Source: Comamonadaceae bacterium
GTDB lineage: Bacteria; Pseudomonadota; Gammaproteobacteria; Burkholderiales; Burkholderiaceae_C
Length of the DNA: 60,330 nucleotides
Reading direction: 5' to 3'
Assembly (NCBI GenBank): GCA_011391745.1
Contig: JAABPX010000016.1
Coordinates: 1 to 60,330, forward strand
Shown here: positions 8,893 through 16,700 of the stretch, piece by piece
Position numbering within the stretch: position 1 is the first letter of the stretch
How the letters are laid out: each line of letters starts with the position of its first letter
Notes under the pieces: model-generated
What the model was told of the DNA's origin: nothing
Seen by the model: the letters and a program-made list of their open reading frames with translations, nothing else
Databases searched by the model: none
Made by a program: the position numbers and the translations under genes

Positions 8893-10326
8893 TTAGAAAG
8901 AGCCGGTCTTAAAAATACCCAGCTTGTAAAGTTCAAAGTTGCCCGCTCTGGGAAAGATGGTACGGATGTCGCTGTCGCTCACGCCGAACCATCGACCGAG
9001 TTCTGCGCCCAGCTGGTCAGACGATGTGGTCGGGAGCAGGGCCCCACCTATGTCGAGGTCGTGACCTAGGCCGGTTATAGGCGCCTTTCCAAAAAAGCGG
9101 TTACCGTTCACAGCACCGCCCATGATGAATTGATGACCTCCCCAGCCATGGTCTGTGCCGTCACCGTTGGCTGTGAGTTTGCGCCCGAAGTCCGACATGG
9201 TGAAGGCGGTCACCGAGTTGGCCATTTTCATGCCTATCAAAGCGGCATCAAACTGAGCAAGCGCGTCGCTTACATTTCCCACCAATGTTGGATGGGTCTC
9301 AACCAAGTTGTCATGGGTATCAAAGCCACCCATCGATACCATGAACACTTGCCGTTTTTGGCCCAGTGCCTGCCCTTGCTCAATGAGGCGCGCCACCACT
9401 TGGAGCTGTGCCGCCAAATTGGTCCCCGATGCGCTTGGGAACCAGTTTTTGAACCGGACCGGTAATTGGTCTGGTGCTGAGGAGCCTATCGCACCCAATA
9501 CCGTATGGTGCAGATCCAAAGCGTTTCGCACGGTCATGGCGTATTCGTCCTCCATCAAGTGGGCGTGGACACTGGGTTGGCGAATCAGGGTGTCTAGGGC
9601 TTGTGCGCACTGGGACGAACCAAAAAGGGTGTTGGTGGCCAGCGCCGAGACGGCCGATGGCCCTGCGGGGCCCACACGATAGGGCCGCACGGCATCACCC
9701 ACCAAAAGTGTTGAGCTTCCGCCCACGGTGATCGTTGACAGGGTGGCATGGTCGTTTTGCTGCAAGAGCAGATCTGCCATGCGACCACCCCAACCGAGCG
9801 CGCCGCTGGTCACCCAGTTCTGTTGCAGTGTGTGCGAAAAGAGATGAAGCGGCAAAGAGACCGAACGGTTGGTGTATTGCGCTTTGGTGGTCGGCTCGTT
9901 TAAGAGTCCAACGTTCATCAACATGCTGGCTCGACCAGCATCGAACACCCGTTTGATACCGCCCATCGTCGGCCCCAAGGCCATGCGCATACCGGAAGGC
10001 AGCCCCCGAACGCTGCTCAAGGCAGTGGCGTCCAAGGCCGACTTTAAATACGCCACACCGTTGAAGTTGCCTGCAGTTGCCCCTTTGCGCAAATCCAAAT
10101 AACGACTGTGGTTCTCGACGTCGTAAGGCACAACGGTGTTGTAGTTGTCGTTTCCCCCGGTGAGAAACACGCAGACCAAGGCCTTGTATTCAGGCGCAGT
10201 TTGTGCCGCCGCATTGGCCATGCCCAGCAGGCTGACGCCCAAGGGGGCAGCCGCCGGTGAGAGTGCCAGGGCTGAAAACTGCTTGAGCAGTGCGCGACGT
10301 GAGGTTGAATTTAAGAAGTCAGACAT
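8893..10326 (-). CDS. DUF1501 family exported protein
   Basis: A 477-residue protein with a Tat-like leader (SRRALLKQFSALAL, then Ala-rich to about residue 42) and no lipobox. FLTGGNDNYNTVVPYD and MSDFGRKLTANGDGTDHGWGG are diagnostic of DUF1501, whose fold belongs to the alkaline phosphatase/sulfatase superfamily. The family's reaction is not established. It follows the DUF1800 gene by only 8 bp, the usual pairing of these two families. Being in an operon with GH16 and GH5 enzymes suggests a job on a polysaccharide, possibly removing or handling a sulfate- or phosphate-like substituent; this last point is inference. Confidence 0.9.
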   Translation of the reverse strand: MSDFLNSTSRRALLKQFSALALSPAAAPLGVSLLGMANAAAQTAPEYKALVCVFLTGGNDNYNTVVPYDVENHSRYLDLRKGATAGNFNGVAYLKSALDATALSSVRGLPSGMRMALGPTMGGIKRVFDAGRASMLMNVGLLNEPTTKAQYTNRSVSLPLHLFSHTLQQNWVTSGALGWGGRMADLLLQQNDHATLSTITVGGSSTLLVGDAVRPYRVGPAGPSAVSALATNTLFGSSQCAQALDTLIRQPSVHAHLMEDEYAMTVRNALDLHHTVLGAIGSSAPDQLPVRFKNWFPSASGTNLAAQLQVVARLIEQGQALGQKRQVFMVSMGGFDTHDNLVETHPTLVGNVSDALAQFDAALIGMKMANSVTAFTMSDFGRKLTANGDGTDHGWGGHQFIMGGAVNGNRFFGKAPITGLGHDLDIGGALLPTTSSDQLGAELGRWFGVSDSDIRTIFPRAGNFELYKLGIFKTGSF

Positions 10327-10334
10327 GACAGTCC

Positions 10335-12068
10335 TCAGGTTTTCTGCACAAGGTACTCAGGGCTGGCCATCACCAACATCACCGCTGCTTTGACGCGGGT
10401 CACTTGTTGGTTATAGAACTGTACTGGCAAGCTCTTAACGGCAGCGGTAATGACGCTCAGGGTCTCTGCGCTGAGCCGGCTGCCCGTGAGGAGCAAATTG
10501 ATCTGAGCGACCAAGGCATCGGCATCGCGCGCAATGCTTGCCTCGGGGCCGTAGTGGGGCAAGAAATCCGTGGAAGCGTCGATAACTCTGCTCATGAAGT
10601 TGAGATAGCCCACCACATTGGGCTCGTTCACCAGATTGAACTCAGGGGCCATCAAGCCAGCGCGGCTGAGGTCCGAGTTGGCTGGTACAAAGTTGTAGTG
10701 GTAAAAATTGAAAACACTGGGTGCTGCCAATGGCATCTGGGCAAGCTGGGTGTCTGAAGCAGTGGAGTCGTGGTTCCAGTGACCGCCTCGGGATTTGACG
10801 CTGAAGGTGCGGCAAAACTGAAGCAAGCGCAACACGGGCTCGCGAAGCTTGCCGCGGTGGGCTTCGGGAAGGACGGATTCCCCGCGAGATTCCCGGTCGA
10901 GCAAGATGGCACGCACCACCGCACCCATGTCACCGCGCACACCTGCCCCGTTGTCTGCAAACACACGTGCTACGCGCTTGACGTAGGCCGGCACCGGGTT
11001 GCTGGTCACCAAGCGTTGAATCAGTCGGATCGCAATGAAAGGCCCGGTATTGGGATGGTTGAACAGCACGTCCAGCGCGATGCGCAAGCTTTCTTCACCG
11101 CCTGTATTCGCCGGAATGATCGTGCCGAGGAATTTCTTTTCGGTGCTGCTGTGCAGATTCGGTCTCAAAACCATGGGAACGCTTTCGCGATACGCTTTAC
11201 TTGACAATCTGCCGTTGGGGTCGCTGGTCACGGGTGTTAAATTCCAACCCGTAAAGACGGCTGCCAAACCTGTGACATCTTGCTCGTCATAGCTGGGCAG
11301 GGGTTTGCCCTGGCTGTCGAGCACCGTGGTACCGTCGGGATTTAGTTGATCCAAGCCGATGGTGAACAGCTGCATAATTTCTCGGGCGAAGTTTTCATCG
11401 GGTTGCCTGTTACCAATGGCTCTTGTGCTGCCACGCATGTTGAGAAAGCTGCCCATGGCCGTAGACAAAGTGACTGCTTCCAGAAGTTCGCGGAAATTGC
11501 CCAGCGCATGCTGGTCAAGGATGTCCAAGTAGCGTGCCATTTTGAAGTGGGTCACCTCCTCGGAGGACTGCCCAATAACGGACGTCACCAGAATTTGACT
11601 CCAAGCAAACACCAAGCGCTGGCGAAGTTGGTCGGGCGATGATGCCAGCTTGCGCCACATGGTTCTGTTCCAAAACGAGAAAAATGCGTCTGGCGTACCA
11701 ATAAGTTGCTCCACGTGGCCCGTGCTGCCGGGCAGGCTCAGGTGCTGTGTGATCCAGCCGTCAAAGCCCAACGCCACCACCTCTTCAAGATCCGCCAGCG
11801 TGCCGCCAAAACCTGCTTGCGCCAAAAATGTGGCGGCCTCCGCCAAAGTGGGCGGGCCTGATGGGGTCCAAGGCGTCTCTGACTCGTCCAAGGGTAATGA
11901 CGATGTTCCTCCCCCGCAAGCAGCCAGAGTCAGTGAGCTGAGGCTGATTGCAGCAGGTTTCCATGCATCTGGCTTGGTTGGGGCCGCCTGCGCATCCACA
12001 TGCTTAGCCGCTGAGTTCACCGGTGCTGTTGTTGAAGCGTGTTTCGAGTGGTTTTGTACTGAAATCAT
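10335..12068 (-). CDS. DUF1800 family exported protein
   Basis: A 577-residue protein of the DUF1800 family, recognised by FGGTLADLEEVVALG, LRQRLVFAWSQILV and the NFAREIMQLFTIGL...VFTGWNL block. The function of this family is unknown. A lipobox-like LTLAACGGG (Cys51) follows a short hydrophobic stretch, but 36 mostly polar residues precede it, which is an unusually long lead; no better internal start is visible. It is separated by 24 bp from the GH16 gene upstream and by 8 bp from DUF1501 downstream. Confidence 0.88.
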   Translation of the reverse strand: MISVQNHSKHASTTAPVNSAAKHVDAQAAPTKPDAWKPAAISLSSLTLAACGGGTSSLPLDESETPWTPSGPPTLAEAATFLAQAGFGGTLADLEEVVALGFDGWITQHLSLPGSTGHVEQLIGTPDAFFSFWNRTMWRKLASSPDQLRQRLVFAWSQILVTSVIGQSSEEVTHFKMARYLDILDQHALGNFRELLEAVTLSTAMGSFLNMRGSTRAIGNRQPDENFAREIMQLFTIGLDQLNPDGTTVLDSQGKPLPSYDEQDVTGLAAVFTGWNLTPVTSDPNGRLSSKAYRESVPMVLRPNLHSSTEKKFLGTIIPANTGGEESLRIALDVLFNHPNTGPFIAIRLIQRLVTSNPVPAYVKRVARVFADNGAGVRGDMGAVVRAILLDRESRGESVLPEAHRGKLREPVLRLLQFCRTFSVKSRGGHWNHDSTASDTQLAQMPLAAPSVFNFYHYNFVPANSDLSRAGLMAPEFNLVNEPNVVGYLNFMSRVIDASTDFLPHYGPEASIARDADALVAQINLLLTGSRLSAETLSVITAAVKSLPVQFYNQQVTRVKAAVMLVMASPEYLVQKT

Positions 12069-12092
12069 AAAAGCATCAGAAAAAATGAACCA

Positions 12093-13472
12093 TCAATTGG
12101 ATTTTTTATACAGCCCAACAAAATCAACCCAAAGTTGATCGCTTAAATCATGTCCCGCTGAGTGGATGATCAAGTTCAGTTTGGGCGAGGCGTTTTGCAG
12201 GTTGATCGAATCGTCTTGAAGCCCAATATAGCGATCCACCCATAGGCCGTTGGTGTTGTCCTCCAACACAAGCTTCAAAACCTCGTTTTTGTCATCTCGC
12301 AAAATCAATTGACTGGCGTAACTTTCCGGATTTTGCGTAGACGATTTGTAGCGAATGCGTGCGTAATATTTTCCGTTGGCTGGGTAAGGAATCGACTGAA
12401 AGGTGTTGGTGTTCCAAGGTGCTGCTTGGGGGTGTCTGTTGCGATGTTCCAAAAGCCATTGCGTCGATGCTGGCGTGATCCCTTTGTCAGCAAAAACCGT
12501 GTTGCGGTGCAGGCGCGAGTAGTTTGGGTCTGCTACGTTGGGCACTTGGCCACCCGCCGAACCCGTTGACCAACCCAGGATTGAGGTGTGTGGTGACCCC
12601 GTGATGCTGACGGGCGCATGAATCGAGAAGTCTTTATTTGAAACCAGGTTCTTCAGCGTATCCGTCCGAGACCTGGCGTAATAGACCCAATCCACTTCCA
12701 TCCGTGCATTCGCCATGGGCGTGATGGCCTTGGTGGACAAGGCGGTTAACCAAATCTTCCCAACGTCGTAGGTGGGGAATGAGGGGAAACTGGCTTTATC
12801 AATGCTTCGGTCGATCACGCCGTTGGTGAAAAATGTCACTTTTCCTTCTTCATACAGTGCCCCTACGTGAACCCAGTCCGATAAAAACGTGCCGGGGCCG
12901 ACAGGCAGTTTGGTTTTGCCGCTAGAAGGGTTCGAGCGGTGCAGGGATGGATCGTTTGGAACCCACTTGTGTAAATTGTTGGTTAACTTGCCATCGTCAG
13001 ACTTCATTTCCACCGCGTCAATTTCGGTTGTGGAGTATGTCCAGAACGATTGGTGCAGACCCGCGGTGCCCGTGTAAAAGCGAATTTTGGCTTCGTAGTA
13101 GCCGTAACCGAAATTTTGGCTCGAGATGATGCCGCCGCCAATGAATTGGTCTGCCTCTTGTGTGAAATTGATCTTTAAAACACCATCTTGGACTTGGACA
13201 TTGTCTGCGCGGTTGTAACCCGTGAAACCGTCCAGAACCCGTGGACCTTCTCGATAGGTCCACAGTTGTTGACCGTTTGTGCCCACGTTATTGGTTTCAA
13301 AATGGTCAACAAACACAATCTCGTGATCGGGTGGCAGAGTACCGACTTCGTACAAACGCTCCTGGGTCAAGGTCACGGTGGGGGCGGCAGCCTCAGGCAC
13401 CCCGCCCCCGCCGCAAGCGACCAACAAAGCGCTCAGGCCTTGCAAATAAGTGATGCGCGGCCTAACGCTCAC
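12093..13472 (-). CDS. GH16-family glycoside hydrolase lipoprotein with C-terminal beta-sandwich
   Basis: A 459-residue protein. The start is GTG at 13472, which overlaps the upstream stop as GTGA; an open frame reaching 51 codons further upstream only reads through the preceding gene. The signal peptide ends in lipobox LVAC (Cys20) followed by GGGG. The GH16 domain (about 45-300) has the catalytic signature EIDAVE (Glu150, Asp152, Glu155). The ExDxxE spacing is the beta-bulge form found in laminarinases, agarases and carrageenases rather than in lichenases. Residues about 310-459 look like a carbohydrate-binding beta-sandwich. It probably cleaves a beta-linked glycan at the cell surface. Confidence 0.85.
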   Translation of the reverse strand: MSVRPRITYLQGLSALLVACGGGGVPEAAAPTVTLTQERLYEVGTLPPDHEIVFVDHFETNNVGTNGQQLWTYREGPRVLDGFTGYNRADNVQVQDGVLKINFTQEADQFIGGGIISSQNFGYGYYEAKIRFYTGTAGLHQSFWTYSTTEIDAVEMKSDDGKLTNNLHKWVPNDPSLHRSNPSSGKTKLPVGPGTFLSDWVHVGALYEEGKVTFFTNGVIDRSIDKASFPSFPTYDVGKIWLTALSTKAITPMANARMEVDWVYYARSRTDTLKNLVSNKDFSIHAPVSITGSPHTSILGWSTGSAGGQVPNVADPNYSRLHRNTVFADKGITPASTQWLLEHRNRHPQAAPWNTNTFQSIPYPANGKYYARIRYKSSTQNPESYASQLILRDDKNEVLKLVLEDNTNGLWVDRYIGLQDDSINLQNASPKLNLIIHSAGHDLSDQLWVDFVGLYKKSN

Positions 13473-16400
13473 GTGGGTGCCTTGCAAGCGCTGTTGGGCG
13501 TGTAGGGCGGGTTTGTGTCGTCCCAAATTTTTAACCATGTGCCGTTGGTTTTTTTGACGTAAAGCGGGCACGGTACCAAACCCACCGTGGCTTGGTGCAC
13601 CAAGCGGTTGTTGGCGGCGGGCCAAGCGGTGTGGTTCACGGCCACCCCGTTGATGGTTTCGTGTGGGGTGGGGTCGGGGTTGCTACTGGAGGCCCAGCCT
13701 TTGGTGCGCCAATAGGGGGCGTTGCCCTGCCAGATGTACTCTTTGTGCAGGGTGTTGCCCAAGCGGTCGGTGTAGTAGAGGGTGGAGCGCTCTTTATCGC
13801 TGGTGGGTGGCACAAAACGGAAATTCGATTTTTGGATGATCTCGTTTTTCCAGTTCGTTAGCTTGGCTACCGCGGTGCTGCCTGTGACGCTGGCGTAATC
13901 GGCGGTTTCAATGGCCACGCCCGCTGCCAGTTGTTCAGAAAAGCTCAAAGGAATGCGAAAGCTGCTCGTGTTCAACCAGTCTTTATCGCTGCGCTTGGCA
14001 CCGTACATGGTGAAGGGGCGGCTGCTGCTGAGAGCAATCATGACTTTGCCGTCGCGGGCGTAAAACAGTTGGTAGACCGGTTGCCCGTCGCTGCTTTCTT
14101 TACAAGCGGTCTGGGCGCACGCGGTGTCGATGGCGTTGAGCGCCGTGCTGGAGGAGTGCACATCGGGCATGCTGCCCACGATTTGGTGCAGGATGGGCTT
14201 GCTCTCGGGTATTTGGCCCTCGCGGTTGTCCGTCACCATCAGCAAAGTGCCCTTGTGCTGTAGCCACTGCTGGCCGCGCTTGGTCATGACTTCATTGGTG
14301 GTGCTGTTGGTCCAGCCTTTTCCAGCTTCGGTGAGTTGGTCGTCTTCGGTGATGGTCAACCAAAAATTGGCGCGGCCAAACTTGGGGCTCCACACCACGC
14401 CAGGGGGCGTGGTTTGCCCGGGTGTGAAGGTAGAACCCGTGCCGTCGCGGGTGGCCGAGCGCACCGAGAACACGCCGAAGTCTTTTTCAATGTAGCTGTG
14501 GCTGTGTACTTTTGAGGTGCCTGCGTAGAGCATGAGCGGGGTGTCCAGCGGCTGGGTGCGATCGGTGGCGATGCCCAGAATTTCGGGCGGCAGTGCGTAG
14601 TTCACCGCCGCACCCACCAAGTACGAACGCGACAGGGTAAAGCCTGGAATTTTGCCGCCCAAATAGAACCAGTGGCTGGCGTAAGCGCCGCCAGGGCCGG
14701 TTTTGAAGGGCGGGTAATCGCGCAAAGAGTACGTTGACAAAATGCCCTTCATCCACACGCTGGCGGTTTTGACCATGGCGGCTTGAAACCCCAAATGCGA
14801 TATCGCGGCCAGCTTGCGGTCGGGGCTGAGCTGAGCCAGTGACAGGTACACAAAGGTGTTGTAACCATCGTATGGCTGCGAAGCCCATTCGCCGGAAGTG
14901 TATTTGTAGGCATCGCCTGCTTCGCGCAGCAGCATTTTGTAGCCGGTGGGGTCACTGTCGAGCATATTGGGCAAGGTGGCGTCGGGCCAAGCCAAGCCGG
15001 TCATGTAGCGGGTGTAGGCGTTGAGGATTTTGAGGTTGGCGGTGCCGTAGTTGCCCCCAAACGGACGGGCCACCATGTGGTTTTTGATCGCCGTCTGGGT
15101 GGCTGGCTCCATGACGCAGCGCCAGCGCATGAAGGTGTCCATCATCTGGTAGCGCTGGAAAGGTTCGTATTGCACATTGCCCACCGATTTGCGGGCAATT
15201 TGGTTGGCGTAGTTGTACCAATCGGTTTGGGCTTGCCCTGTGCTCAGCTTGCCTTGGTGGAACATCAAAGCCACCAAGCCAAAAGAATGGAAGTATTCGT
15301 AGAGTTTCTTTTTGGTGTCGACTTCGTACTTCAACCACTTGTCAAAAGTTAACTTAGGGTCGTAACCCGTCTTATCGGCCTTGGCCACCAAAAACTGGTC
15401 GAACACATAACGGCGGCGTTTGGCCACATTGACATCGTCTGTGGCCGGCATAGGAAAAAACCCGTTCTGTGCAAACCCGTGGTCCTTGTTGTTGCACTCT
15501 TGCCCCAGCAGCTTGACGTTGTCGTTGGTTTGGGCCGCTGGCAACGGGAAGTCATCCACGGGGGGCGGTACGCTGACCACCACCTGCCCGGTTCTGTTGG
15601 GCGTTGAGGCCCGAGCCCCTGCATCCAGTGCTTTGGCTGTCCAGGTGAAGGTGCCCGCTTGTGTGAAGGTGCGGCTGAACTTGACCCCATTGGCGGCGGT
15701 GCCGCTGATGGCCACCGTGCGATCGACTGTTTCGTCGTTCCAGCGCAAGGCGACGGTCTTGAGGTCGCCATCCTTGTCTGCCGCGTTGAATGCCAATTCA
15801 TAAGCCGTTTGTGTAAACACCGTGGTCAGCGGGGTACCACTCACCGTGAGCGTGGGCACAGAAGGGGTGGGAGGCACAACTGGTTTCGTCACCTTGACTT
15901 GACCGGTGAGTGCGTCGCTCTGGCGCTCGCCGGAATCGCGGGCGTTTGCGGTCCAAGTGTAGTCACCGGCCTCCGCAAAGGTGCGGCTGAAGCTGGATTG
16001 GGCCAACGAACCCTCGATCGTGGCCAGTCGTGGCTCGCTTTCGTCGTTCCACTTCAACGACATCGCGGACAGATCGCCATCGGTGTCTTCTGCGCGGAAC
16101 ACCAAGTTGTAGCCCAAGCCCGTTTGGATGGCGGTTGCCGGGGTGCCCACCGACACCAGGCTTGGCGTTGCGGGCAAGGGGGCAACGGTCACGCTGCCCG
16201 AAACTTGCACCAATATCTCTTGCGCAGGGTTGAGCAGTTGCGCCAACCATTCGTAGGCCTGCGCAGTCGAGGTGTTGTTGTTGTAGGCTTTGGTAAAGGT
16301 CAGGGTCTGCGGGGCTGCGTTGAGCAGGCCGGCGTTTGCTGCGGTACCAGACTGGAGGGCTGAGGCACCAGCCTCGGTTGGCGTGTCTGGCGGTACATCA

Positions 16401-16669
16401 CGGTACTCGGGCTCTGAGCCGTCACCCCAGTTGAACACCAACGTCAGCGTTTCTGTGCGGGGGTTGCTGACTTGCAGGTTGACGGTGTACTCATCACCAG
16501 TGGCGATTTCAGGCGGCAGGTTTTCGATATCGGGTGCCACCATCACAGGGTCTGGCTGGGGGGTGACATTTGAGTCGGTGCTGGAAGCACCGCCGCAAGC
16601 AACCAAGGCCAAGCTCAGAACCAGCGCGATGCACCCGGCCCATGTTTTATCGTGGATGTTTTTCATCAT
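13469..16669 (-). CDS. Large lipoprotein: three PKD/Ig-like modules plus an unclassified toroid-like domain
   Basis: A 1066-residue predicted lipoprotein (LVAC, Cys25). After the signal come three PKD/Ig-like modules: a diverged one with FNWGDGSEPEY, then two closely related repeats of about 95 residues (DTDGDLSAMSLKWNDE and DKDGDLKTVALRWNDE, each ending in a FSRTF...YTW/FTW strand). From about residue 370 there is a helix-rich, aromatic-rich part (YEYFHSFGLVALMFHQG, GGAYASHWFYLGGKIPGF), then a beta-rich end with HSHSYIEKDFGVFSVRSATRD. This layout resembles (alpha/alpha)-toroid polysaccharide lyases of the heparinase II/III or PL8 sort, but I cannot assign a family. Its stop overlaps the start of the downstream GH16 gene. 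Confidence 0.8.
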   Translation of the reverse strand: MMKNIHDKTWAGCIALVLSLALVACGGASSTDSNVTPQPDPVMVAPDIENLPPEIATGDEYTVNLQVSNPRTETLTLVFNWGDGSEPEYRDVPPDTPTEAGASALQSGTAANAGLLNAAPQTLTFTKAYNNNTSTAQAYEWLAQLLNPAQEILVQVSGSVTVAPLPATPSLVSVGTPATAIQTGLGYNLVFRAEDTDGDLSAMSLKWNDESEPRLATIEGSLAQSSFSRTFAEAGDYTWTANARDSGERQSDALTGQVKVTKPVVPPTPSVPTLTVSGTPLTTVFTQTAYELAFNAADKDGDLKTVALRWNDETVDRTVAISGTAANGVKFSRTFTQAGTFTWTAKALDAGARASTPNRTGQVVVSVPPPVDDFPLPAAQTNDNVKLLGQECNNKDHGFAQNGFFPMPATDDVNVAKRRRYVFDQFLVAKADKTGYDPKLTFDKWLKYEVDTKKKLYEYFHSFGLVALMFHQGKLSTGQAQTDWYNYANQIARKSVGNVQYEPFQRYQMMDTFMRWRCVMEPATQTAIKNHMVARPFGGNYGTANLKILNAYTRYMTGLAWPDATLPNMLDSDPTGYKMLLREAGDAYKYTSGEWASQPYDGYNTFVYLSLAQLSPDRKLAAISHLGFQAAMVKTASVWMKGILSTYSLRDYPPFKTGPGGAYASHWFYLGGKIPGFTLSRSYLVGAAVNYALPPEILGIATDRTQPLDTPLMLYAGTSKVHSHSYIEKDFGVFSVRSATRDGTGSTFTPGQTTPPGVVWSPKFGRANFWLTITEDDQLTEAGKGWTNSTTNEVMTKRGQQWLQHKGTLLMVTDNREGQIPESKPILHQIVGSMPDVHSSSTALNAIDTACAQTACKESSDGQPVYQLFYARDGKVMIALSSSRPFTMYGAKRSDKDWLNTSSFRIPLSFSEQLAAGVAIETADYASVTGSTAVAKLTNWKNEIIQKSNFRFVPPTSDKERSTLYYTDRLGNTLHKEYIWQGNAPYWRTKGWASSSNPDPTPHETINGVAVNHTAWPAANNRLVHQATVGLVPCPLYVKKTNGTWLKIWDDTNPPYTPNSACKAPT

Positions 16670-16700
16670 GTGACCTTTGAGAATTCATCAGCAATTGATA

